Source: Candidatus Magasanikbacteria bacterium RIFCSPHIGHO2_02_FULL_47_14
GTDB taxonomy: Bacteria; Patescibacteriota; Patescibacteriia; Magasanikbacterales; UBA922
Reading direction: 5' to 3'
DNA length: 8,379 bases
NCBI GenBank assembly: GCA_001784275.1
Contig: MFQB01000016.1
Span: 5,040 to 13,418, forward strand
Shown piece by piece: positions 1 to 6,392 of the stretch; within the stretch, counting starts at the first letter, position 1; every line of letters begins with the position of its first letter. The notes below the pieces were generated by a model. It worked only from the letters and a program-made list of their open reading frames with translations, was not told where the DNA came from and did not search any database. The position numbers and the translations under genes are program-made.

Positions 1-1400
1 CCTCTCAGGTGGGGCAACAACTGGTTGGTGCGTTGTATGTTTTGGATGAGCCAACCATCGGCCTGCATCAAAAAGATAATGATCAGTTGGTCTCCACCCT
101 GCGCAACCTCTGTGATATCGGCAACACAATTATTGTCGTGGAACACGACGAGGATACTATTCTCACGAGTGATTGGGTTGTTGACTTTGGCCCTGGCGCA
201 GGCACGCACGGTGGGCATGTTGTGTATAGCGGGCCGTTGAGTGAACTTCTTCATCCAAAAGCAAAAAGCGGGGCGCATACATATGTTGGTGATCCGAACA
301 AGTCCTTGACCGGCAAGTATCTGCGTGGCGATCTGAAGGTTGCTTTGCCAACAGCACGACGCAAAGTTGATCGTACCACACCAAAACTCAAGATTATCGG
401 CGCTTCGGAACATAATTTAAAAAATATTACTGTTGAGATTCCGTTACGACGGCTTGTCTGTCTTACGGGTGTGTCAGGCTCTGGGAAGTCCACACTCATG
501 AATGGTATTATCTACCGTGCGCTTGCGAACAAGTTACATCATGTAGACAAACCGATTGGGAAACACAAAGAGATCAAAGGTCTTGAGTACCTCGATAAGA
601 TCGTCCGCATTGATCAAAATCCAATCGGTCGAACGCCTCGCAGCAACCCGGCAACATACACCAAAGCCTATGACGGTATTCGTGATTTATTTGCTTCGAC
701 GACAGAGGCGCGCATTCGTGGTTATAAAACAGGCCGGTTTAGTTTCAACGTACCTGGTGGGCGATGTGAACATTGCGAGGGGAGAGGAAATTTGGAAATT
801 GAGATGCATTTTCTCCCAAGCGTTGAGATCATTTGTGATGTCTGCAAAGGAAAGCGGTTTAATAACGAGACACTCCAAGTCCATTATAATGGAAAAAACA
901 TCGCCGAAGTGCTTGAGATGACGGTAGAAGAGTCAAAAGAATTTTTTAAAGACATTCCATTTATTTCCGACAAACTCACCATGTTACATGATGTTGGTTT
1001 GGACTATCTGACTCTGGGCCAGTCTGCAACGACACTCTCCGGCGGGGAAGCACAGCGAATTAAGTTATCTCGAGAGTTAGCTAAAAAGGGAACAAGCAAA
1101 ACACTTTATCTCTTGGATGAGCCAACCGTCGGTCTCCACTACGACGACGTCAAAAAACTTATCGATGTGCTTCAACGACTCACATCGCAAGGGAATACGG
1201 TTATGGTCATTGAACACAACCTTGATCTGATTAAGTGTGCTGATTGGATTATTGACCTTGGGCCGGAAGGCGGGGATAAAGGAGGGGAGTTGGTTGCTGC
1301 AGGTACACCTGAAGAGGTCGGACGAAAATCGGCCACAAGTTATACAGGAAAGTACTTGAAGAAGCTCCTACTGCCCCATCAGACGAAAGACGATGTTTAA
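1..1400 (+). CDS. uvrA: UvrA excinuclease ABC subunit A, C-terminal half (5' partial)
   Basis: UvrA is the DNA-damage sensor of nucleotide excision repair; it works as a cytoplasmic ATP-binding dimer that loads UvrB. The open frame runs in from the window edge (first full codon at 3), so the GTG at 9 is not the real start. About 465 residues are visible, against roughly 940 for a full UvrA. In order: Walker B of the first ATPase (VLDEPTIGLH, about 42-71), Walker A of the second ATPase (GVSGSGKST, 468-494), the C-terminal zinc finger (CEHC at 765-776 and CDVC at 834-845), the ABC signature LSGGEAQRIKL (from 1035) and the second Walker B (LLDEPTVGLH, about 1111-1140), followed by the distal IEHNLD loop. 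All ATPase and zinc residues in this half are intact. The conserved domain ends near TGKYLKKLL; the last ten or so residues are a non-conserved tail that overlaps the neighbouring convergent gene. Identification is very secure. Confidence 0.97.
   Translation, partial: SQVGQQLVGALYVLDEPTIGLHQKDNDQLVSTLRNLCDIGNTIIVVEHDEDTILTSDWVVDFGPGAGTHGGHVVYSGPLSELLHPKAKSGAHTYVGDPNKSLTGKYLRGDLKVALPTARRKVDRTTPKLKIIGASEHNLKNITVEIPLRRLVCLTGVSGSGKSTLMNGIIYRALANKLHHVDKPIGKHKEIKGLEYLDKIVRIDQNPIGRTPRSNPATYTKAYDGIRDLFASTTEARIRGYKTGRFSFNVPGGRCEHCEGRGNLEIEMHFLPSVEIICDVCKGKRFNNETLQVHYNGKNIAEVLEMTVEESKEFFKDIPFISDKLTMLHDVGLDYLTLGQSATTLSGGEAQRIKLSRELAKKGTSKTLYLLDEPTVGLHYDDVKKLIDVLQRLTSQGNTVMVIEHNLDLIKCADWIIDLGPEGGDKGGELVAAGTPEEVGRKSATSYTGKYLKKLLLPHQTKDDV
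1368..1400. other. Convergent 33-bp overlap of two gene ends
   Basis: The uvrA stop (TAA, 1398-1400) lies beyond the stop of the minus-strand sugar transferase (TAG read from 1370-1368), so the last 33 bases are coding on both strands. There is no room for a terminator between the genes, and I see no hairpin plus T-run near the junction. The two transcripts must therefore overlap as antisense at their 3' ends, or end inside the opposite coding sequence. Confidence 0.9.
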
Positions 1401-2756
1401 AGTTCTGAGAAGGATAGACAGGTCAAGAATGATAGATCGATGTTGAATATAATAGAGGTCATACTGTAGTTTTTCCAATGATTTTTCATGGGTATCTGCG
1501 TAATGTTGATGTAAGACCGCCCATCCGGTCAGCCCGGGTCGGACGATATGTCGCAGCGGGTAGTAGGACATATCTTTTGTCAGGTCAGCCACAATTTCCG
1601 GACGTTCCGGTCGTGGTCCAATCACACTCATGTCACGTTTAAATAAATTCAAAACTTGAGGTAGCTCATCAATACGTGTTCGTCGGAGAACTCTCCCAAC
1701 CGGGGTGACCCGCGTATCTTTTTTAGTTGCAAATTGATATCCGCCTGTCTCTGCACTACCATCCGCTGAAAGCGCATACATCGATCTGAACTTGTATAAT
1801 GTAAAAACATCTCCATGTTTCCCAACCCGCTGCTGCTTAAAAAATATCGGCCCCGGCGAGGTGAGTTTGATGACCACGGCAACGAGCGGAAGAAAGACGA
1901 GAAAGAGTACCCCGAGCAGTACACCAACACTGCAGTCAACGATAACTTGCCATTTTTCATACATGCTATGGTCCTTTTCTTTAAGATGTTCCAAAAACCA
2001 TGACTCGGAAAACACTGACGGTGGAATTCTCCCTGTGACTGTTTCATAAAAAGCGATGAGATCTACCACATGCATAGGGAGAAACAGAAGCTGATAGAGC
2101 GCGCGCATGGCCTCCTGGTTTCCTCGAATGTGAGGAGCAACAACAATCAAGCTCGGTTGGTGTTTCAGCACAAAAGAATATGTTTCATCCAGTGAATTCG
2201 TAACATCAACTCCCTTTGGAAGTGAGGAGACGGTATGGTCTGTGTCAACAATGCCAACAATGGTATACCCTCGCTCAGGTTCTTTGGTAAGAATATCAAT
2301 CAGTTCTTGTGTTTCTGATGTATACCCAACGCAGACAATGCGACTCGTCAGTCGTTTTGTTTCCAACATCTTTAAGGCGACGAACCTCCAGAGAGCGCTG
2401 AGAGCATACCCGCATATCACAGTGAGCAGTAGAATCGTCTTTGGTGTGATATCTCGTGAAGGTAGAACGTAAAAGAAGATAACGCCGATAACCAGTGACG
2501 CAGAGGCGCTTTGAACCAGTCGGCGAGTCGCATGTTGTCGAATGGTGATTCGACCTACGTCGTAAAGTCCGTTAATGTAGTTCACCAATATCCAGAGTAT
2601 AAAGGTAACAAAAAATAAGGTCGCATGCCGAGTAACGTCGTCGCCGGTAGGCAGAGTCATCTTGCGAAGTGCCAACGCAATATAAAAACCAATGGCAAAT
2701 GTTCCAAAGTCGCCGCACATCAGAATGAGTTGTTTTATTCGATATAGCACTCGCAT
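1368..2756 (-). CDS. Polyprenyl glycosylphosphotransferase (exopolysaccharide initiating sugar transferase)
   Basis: This 462-residue membrane enzyme belongs to the WbaP/WcaJ-type bacterial sugar transferases, which move a sugar-1-phosphate from a nucleotide sugar to a polyprenyl phosphate to start a surface glycan. Hydrophobic segments lie near residues 9-30, 45-65, 84-99 and 107-127. They are followed by a soluble Rossmann-like domain (about 138-240, with RIVCVGYTSETQELIDIL), then a membrane segment at about 271-297 and the catalytic domain. That domain has SPGPIFFKQQRVG (300-312), YKFRSM (321-326), the Asp-Glu catalytic pair in RIDELPQ (D363, E364), SVIGPRPERPE (377-387) and the RPGLTGWA block (406-413). 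All family hallmarks are present and the length is normal. The sugar handled cannot be read from sequence. ATG at 2756 is the first in-frame start and has no Shine-Dalgarno. The gene diverges from the surface-protein gene and converges on uvrA. Confidence 0.93.
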   Translation of the reverse strand: MRVLYRIKQLILMCGDFGTFAIGFYIALALRKMTLPTGDDVTRHATLFFVTFILWILVNYINGLYDVGRITIRQHATRRLVQSASASLVIGVIFFYVLPSRDITPKTILLLTVICGYALSALWRFVALKMLETKRLTSRIVCVGYTSETQELIDILTKEPERGYTIVGIVDTDHTVSSLPKGVDVTNSLDETYSFVLKHQPSLIVVAPHIRGNQEAMRALYQLLFLPMHVVDLIAFYETVTGRIPPSVFSESWFLEHLKEKDHSMYEKWQVIVDCSVGVLLGVLFLVFLPLVAVVIKLTSPGPIFFKQQRVGKHGDVFTLYKFRSMYALSADGSAETGGYQFATKKDTRVTPVGRVLRRTRIDELPQVLNLFKRDMSVIGPRPERPEIVADLTKDMSYYPLRHIVRPGLTGWAVLHQHYADTHEKSLEKLQYDLYYIQHRSIILDLSILLRTLNIVFRLMGQ

Positions 2757-2763
2757 AGGTTGA

Positions 2764-2792
2764 TTGCATTGTGTGTGCGCCTCGAGTATACT
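2764..2792 (+). promoter_or_regulatory. Putative promoter for the surface protein/protease pair
   Basis: TTGCAT (2764-2769) and TATACT (2787-2792) are separated by 17 bases, the ideal sigma-70-like spacing. The -10 matches the consensus TATAAT at five of six positions; the -35 matches only TTG. Transcription would start near 2799, leaving a leader of about 25 bases before ATG at 2825. This is a sequence-pattern call in a 68-base divergent spacer. Confidence 0.5.
2785..2790 (-). promoter_or_regulatory. Putative -10 element for the sugar transferase gene
   Basis: The octamer AGTATACT (2785-2792) is its own reverse complement, so TATACT also reads on the minus strand at 2790-2785. It sits about 28 bases upstream of the ATG at 2756. 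No good -35 is seen at 16-18 bases, so the minus-strand promoter is weaker on paper or is activator-dependent. Confidence 0.3.
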
Positions 2793-2824
2793 GGAAGAAG
2801 TAATGCAGGGTTTATAGCATATTT

Positions 2825-4336
2825 ATGAGTAAAAAACAATTCAGTTTTGTTTTATTTAGCATATTTCTTTTTTTTGTATTTATTAGCCAGGTTTCTGCAG
2901 CGACAGTTGAGCCAATGCTTAAAATCAATGGGGGGGCGCGAACTGTGACAAGTCGCCGAGTGACATTGACCATTATTCCAACAAAAAACGCACGGGAGAT
3001 GCGTATTTCAAATGAAGGCGATTTTGCCGGCGCGAGTTGGGAGCCGGTTGACCAGCAGAAGGAGTGGGTCCTGAGTTTTGGTGGAGGTACTAAGGTGGTA
3101 TATGCACAATTTCGTGACAACTTGAGCCAGAGTTCGGAGATTATTCGTGGCAGGATTATCCTTTCAGCACCTCAGGGAATTCAAGCTGATTTTAGTATCA
3201 ATAACAGCGCCACAACGACCAACTCTCGGTATGTCACTCTTAAAATGACCTATGGAGCCGGGGTTGAGCTTGTTGCCTTAAATAATACAAACTCATTTGA
3301 TGGAGTTCAGTTTCAGCCTATAGAAAAGACCGTCCAATGGATCTTGTCGCCAGGTTCAGGACAGAAAACAGTGTATGCGAAGTTTAAAAATACGAATGGT
3401 GACACCTATATTGCCAATCGTATCATTATCTATCAGCAACCGGACCGGTATATAGAAGAGGGTACGATTTTGCGAGGCCAGTCTGACAGTGTGTATTATC
3501 TTGGATTTGATGGTCGAATCCATCCGTTTATTCACAGTGCGGTCTATCACTCTTTTTATCAGGATTTCAGCAAAGTGACGTCTATTGGAAACCAAAAGTT
3601 GCGCGAGTATCTCGTTGGTTCACCGGTATGTGTAAGACAAGGAACATGGTTACTGCAGTTTACCGGGTTTGCTAAAATCTATGCCGTTGAACCAGGGTGC
3701 ATGCTTCGGCCACTACGTTCCGAAGTTGAGGCATATGTCTTGTATGGTCCATCGTGGGTAAAACGCGTGGTCCGACTGGATCCGGTGCAACTATCGTTCT
3801 ACCAAATACATGAAGTCACAACTTTAGCGCGTGACAAGGACCAAGACCGTGACGGCATATCAAGAGAAAACGAGATCAAATACGGCACATCTGACGGTTC
3901 AGTTGATAGTGACAATGATAAGTTAAGCGATTATGAAGAAATTTCGTATTGGTTTAGCGACCCTACACTCGCAGACACCGATGGCGATGGAGTCGCAGAC
4001 GGAGTAGAAATTTTACAAAATCAAAATCCTGTTGGGGTAGGCACCTTGCAAGAGATTCCTGAGGGAGCGTACACATTTCCGTACGGTTCTGTTGTCTATC
4101 GCTGGTGGGATAATAAAAAATATTATTACAGCATGCAAGATGGACGAATGTATTTTTTGGCAGATGCCCTTTCAATGAAAGCATTTATATCCAACAACTT
4201 TCAGTCCTTGTTTGTCATCTCTCCGCCGTCACCAATCGACTTTGAACCACAGGCCGGGAGTTGGAGGATTCTTGAAGATCATCCGTATATCAAAAGCCCG
4301 TTGACACGAATATACAACACAGTCACTCCACTTTAA
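2825..4336 (+). CDS. Secreted surface protein with Ig-like repeats and calcium-binding TSP3-like motifs
   Basis: This 503-residue exported protein is not a named enzyme. It has a signal peptide: basic start MSKK, hydrophobic core at about 7-22, likely cut after VSA (residue 25). Two tandem Ig/fibronectin-like beta repeats follow (about 27-114 and 118-204), each with SRxVTL early, W-x-L/I in the middle and KxVYAxF late. Next comes a domain at about 214-330 (VYYLGFDGRIHPF, then IYAVEPG and LYGPSW) of a type I recall from many secreted Patescibacteria proteins. Residues 337-395 carry Asp-rich calcium loops like thrombospondin type 3 repeats (DKDQDRDG, DSDNDKLSD, DTDGDGVAD). The C-terminus (about 414-503) resembles a shortened second copy of the 214-330 domain. 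There is no sorting motif or C-terminal membrane anchor. The only cysteines are C269 and C292. The protease gene begins 8 bases after the stop. A structural or adhesive envelope role is inferred; the molecular function is unknown. Confidence 0.85.
   Translation: MSKKQFSFVLFSIFLFFVFISQVSAATVEPMLKINGGARTVTSRRVTLTIIPTKNAREMRISNEGDFAGASWEPVDQQKEWVLSFGGGTKVVYAQFRDNLSQSSEIIRGRIILSAPQGIQADFSINNSATTTNSRYVTLKMTYGAGVELVALNNTNSFDGVQFQPIEKTVQWILSPGSGQKTVYAKFKNTNGDTYIANRIIIYQQPDRYIEEGTILRGQSDSVYYLGFDGRIHPFIHSAVYHSFYQDFSKVTSIGNQKLREYLVGSPVCVRQGTWLLQFTGFAKIYAVEPGCMLRPLRSEVEAYVLYGPSWVKRVVRLDPVQLSFYQIHEVTTLARDKDQDRDGISRENEIKYGTSDGSVDSDNDKLSDYEEISYWFSDPTLADTDGDGVADGVEILQNQNPVGVGTLQEIPEGAYTFPYGSVVYRWWDNKKYYYSMQDGRMYFLADALSMKAFISNNFQSLFVISPPSPIDFEPQAGSWRILEDHPYIKSPLTRIYNTVTPL
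2868..2875 (+). repeat. T8 homopolymer in the signal-peptide coding region
   Basis: Eight consecutive T bases lie inside the codons for the hydrophobic core of the surface protein's signal peptide. A one-base slip would frameshift the gene close to its start. Confidence 0.9.
2903..3436 (+). repeat. Two tandem Ig-like protein repeats (coding)
   Basis: Copy 1 covers residues about 27-114 and copy 2 about 118-204 of the surface protein. They share the same order of landmarks: a short lead with IN, TVTSRRVTL versus TTNSRYVTL, SWEPVDQQKEWVLS versus QFQPIEKTVQWILS, and GTKVVYAQFRD versus GQKTVYAKFKN. The match is clear in protein but not obvious in DNA, which implies an old duplication. Confidence 0.75.
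2930..2936 (+). repeat. G7 homopolymer at the start of the mature surface protein
   Basis: Seven consecutive G bases span the codons for Gly-Gly-Ala (residues 36-38), shortly after the predicted signal-peptide cleavage site. The tract is shorter than typical phase-variation runs. Confidence 0.9.
4064..4333 (+). repeat. Degenerate, truncated second copy of the surface protein's internal domain
   Basis: Residues about 414-503 follow the pattern of the domain that starts near residue 214. VYYLGFDGRIHPF (223-235) lines up with YYYSMQDGRMYFL (433-445), and GTWLL...KIYAVEP (273-290) lines up with GSWRI...RIYNTVTP (478-502). The second copy stops there and lacks the part equal to residues about 291-330 of the first copy, including the LYGPSW block. 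The alignment is by eye. Confidence 0.55.
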
Positions 4337-4344
4337 AAATACGT

Positions 4345-6366
4345 ATGTACTTTGGTAAACTGCTTGCCACCTTTTCTCTTCTCCTCCTTTTTCCTCTTTG
4401 CACCTGGGCAAAGGTGCCGACTGACCCCAAAGTAAACCAGTGGTCATTTCGCGACACCAAAGCATTTGAAGCGTGGGACCTGGCAACAGGATCTCGAGAC
4501 GTCATCGTGGCGGTTATAGACAATGGATTTGACACGTTTCATCCCGACTTATACCCGAATGTATGGAGAAATGAAGATGAAGTTGAAGATAACCGGGTTG
4601 ACGACGACCATAATGGATATATCGACGATGTTTGGGGGTGGGACTTTGTGGTTGAAGATAAAAACGACGATGGGAAAGTAGATATTAACGAGCTTGCAGG
4701 AGACAACGACCCGCGTCCCGATGTTATCGGGCTTTCACCGCAGGAGATAAAGAATGGTATTTTTCATCACGGCTCGCTCGTAGCCGGCATTATCGGCGCC
4801 GTGGGGAACAATGCGCAGGACATTGCCGGTATTAACTGGCAAGTCAGACTCATGAACATTCGCATGCTCAACAGCGCCGGCACCGGTGACCTCCTGCCCT
4901 TGTCCCGCGCCATTCGTTACGCTGTGGACAATGGGGCGCAGGTTATCAACTTTAGCATTATTGGTTCGGGTGGAGAAACAGAACTTTTGGACGCGATTAA
5001 TTATGCATACAGCCATAGAGTCGTTATGGTGGCTGCAGCCGGAAACAACGGCTTGTCGCTGAACGAAGAGCCGCTCTATCCTGTTTGTTCTGATGGCTCT
5101 CAGGAGACGGAGTTGATTTTGGGCGTGAGTGGCGTAGACGAACAACATCACTTGGCGAACTTTTCCAACTATGGTTCGACATGCATTGATCTCGCTGCGC
5201 CCGGGGTCGGTATTGAAAGCCTGCTTCGTTATGCACCGCGGTTTAACTTGCCACAAACATCTGACGGAGGATGGAATGGGACCTCGTTTGCGGCCCCGTT
5301 TGTCAGTGGCGCTGCAGCTTTGGTAAAGTCAGTTCAACCGAGTTGGGGACCGCAAGAGATATTTTCAGCTCTGCTCTCGACTGTGCATAAAACACCCCCG
5401 CCTGATGAAAATGTTTATAAAAATTTATTTGGAGCGGGGCTGTTGCAAATTGACAAGGCGGTTGAGTATGCGAAGAAACAGACGCCCGTTGTTTCGCTCA
5501 CAGCGAGTCGTGTCTTTTCGTTAAACGCAAAAATCGGAGTCGTGACGGCAACAACAGGTGATGGAGTTGCGGTTTCAAGCCGTGTTGTCCCTCTCCTTTT
5601 AGAAAGTGATGACGTGAGTGTCAACCAGAGTGGAAGTGATCCTGCTTTTGCGGTTGCAAAGAGTAAAAAATTCGGTCAACGTGAGATGTACTTGCTTACA
5701 CGAGACTGGCAAGTTTTTACTTCTTGGGTATTTCCTGCAGCAGGACCGGTTGATGTTGAGTTTGGCGATGTGACAGGTGATACAACTCCTGAAGTTGTTG
5801 TTGGTCCGTCCTATGCAGACAAAAATATTGTTCGTGTGTTTAGCATTGGTGGCAAAGAACTTGCTCGATACGACATCTCGACTCAGCACGCCGGTGTTTC
5901 AATTGCCTTGACGTATGATCCTGCTCGAAAGACGTATGATATCGTCGCGGGGTATCGAGAGAAAAATACAACCTACCTGGTTCGACTGTCGGGTGACGTA
6001 AAGTTACAAAAGCAGATCACCGTTCCGGAGTTACGCTCGATCGGTTCGGTTGGAAGTGCTGACGTTAATGGCGACGCAGCTCCGGAGTACGTAGTAAGCG
6101 CCGGGCGTGGAGAGTCGCCATGGGTTATTTTTTACGACCAAAGTGGTTCGCTTGAACGAAAGTTTGCTGTCTACGATACGGGATACCAACAAGGGGTACG
6201 TTTCTTTTTGACTGACAGCAATAGTGACGGGAAACACGACGTTGTGACTGCTCCGTTGGGTGGTGGACAACCAATCCGAATTTGGACGGGCCGCTCAAAG
6301 AAAATCGCAGAGTGGTGGCCGTGGGAAGAGCATGCCGCACCGGCCATAATTTTTAGAGGGCTGTGA
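4345..6366 (+). CDS. Secreted subtilisin-family (S8) serine protease with C-terminal FG-GAP-like region
   Basis: This 673-residue exported protease hydrolyses peptide bonds outside the membrane. The signal peptide spans about 1-22 (core LLATFSLLLLF, likely cut after TWA). The catalytic triad is complete: D59 (AVIDNGFD), H142 (HHGSLVAG) and S314 (GTSFAAP), with oxyanion N234 (AAGNNG). An acidic insert of about 50 residues between D59 and H142 carries DDDHNGYIDD (86-95) and DKNDDGKVD (105-113), likely calcium loops; this insert occurs in a known subset of bacterial subtilases. The usual second His of HGTH is Leu145. C248 and C280 sit where aqualysin and related subtilases carry a disulfide. No clear propeptide domain is seen between the signal peptide and the catalytic core. 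Residues from about 400 look beta-rich, with FG-GAP/VCBS-type acidic loops at D475 (DVTGDTTPE), D573 (DVNGDAAPE) and D624 (DSNSDGKHD). The substrate is unknown; the upstream surface protein is a candidate by position. Confidence 0.93.
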   Translation: MYFGKLLATFSLLLLFPLCTWAKVPTDPKVNQWSFRDTKAFEAWDLATGSRDVIVAVIDNGFDTFHPDLYPNVWRNEDEVEDNRVDDDHNGYIDDVWGWDFVVEDKNDDGKVDINELAGDNDPRPDVIGLSPQEIKNGIFHHGSLVAGIIGAVGNNAQDIAGINWQVRLMNIRMLNSAGTGDLLPLSRAIRYAVDNGAQVINFSIIGSGGETELLDAINYAYSHRVVMVAAAGNNGLSLNEEPLYPVCSDGSQETELILGVSGVDEQHHLANFSNYGSTCIDLAAPGVGIESLLRYAPRFNLPQTSDGGWNGTSFAAPFVSGAAALVKSVQPSWGPQEIFSALLSTVHKTPPPDENVYKNLFGAGLLQIDKAVEYAKKQTPVVSLTASRVFSLNAKIGVVTATTGDGVAVSSRVVPLLLESDDVSVNQSGSDPAFAVAKSKKFGQREMYLLTRDWQVFTSWVFPAAGPVDVEFGDVTGDTTPEVVVGPSYADKNIVRVFSIGGKELARYDISTQHAGVSIALTYDPARKTYDIVAGYREKNTTYLVRLSGDVKLQKQITVPELRSIGSVGSADVNGDAAPEYVVSAGRGESPWVIFYDQSGSLERKFAVYDTGYQQGVRFFLTDSNSDGKHDVVTAPLGGGQPIRIWTGRSKKIAEWWPWEEHAAPAIIFRGL

Positions 6367-6381
6367 ATAATATGGTATACT
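6352..6381 (+). promoter_or_regulatory. Putative extended -10 promoter for the sugar-nucleotide/glycosyltransferase genes
   Basis: TGG followed by TATACT (6373-6381) gives an extended -10 (TGn motif) with the same hexamer as the divergent spacer upstream. TTTAGA (6352-6357) lies 18 bases upstream and matches four of six -35 positions. Transcription would begin near 6388, only about five bases before the ATG at 6393, so the message would be nearly leaderless. The element lies partly in the end of the protease gene and partly in the 26-base gap. Confidence 0.5.
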
Positions 6382-6392
6382 AAAAGCTGAAT

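Noticed and set aside
1649..2047. 132-codon minus-strand frame inside the sugar transferase gene
   Set aside because: It overlaps the conserved catalytic domain in a different frame and has no recognisable motif.
2761..2769. Alternative ATG for the sugar transferase at 2769 on the minus strand
   Set aside because: It is out of frame with the conserved protein and opens only a short frame of 65 codons.
4301..4306. Perfect -35 hexamer TTGACA just upstream of the protease gene
   Set aside because: No -10-like hexamer is found 15-19 bases downstream; TATACA at 4311-4316 is only 4 bases away. The bases encode Leu-Thr of the surface protein.
4345..4410. Possible lipoprotein signal in the protease (Cys19)
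   Set aside because: The residues before Cys19 are F-P-L, which does not fit the lipobox (Leu, then small residues, then Cys). A standard signal peptidase I site after TWA fits better.
4735..5256. 173-codon open frame on the minus strand inside the protease gene
   Set aside because: It lies opposite a well-supported catalytic domain with an intact triad, and its translation shows no recognisable motif; it is a shadow frame.
6364..6366. TGA read as a sense codon (Gly), joining the protease to later sequence
   Set aside because: No other gene here uses in-frame TGA, and the sequence after it reads through a promoter-like gap and into the wrong frame of the epimerase gene.
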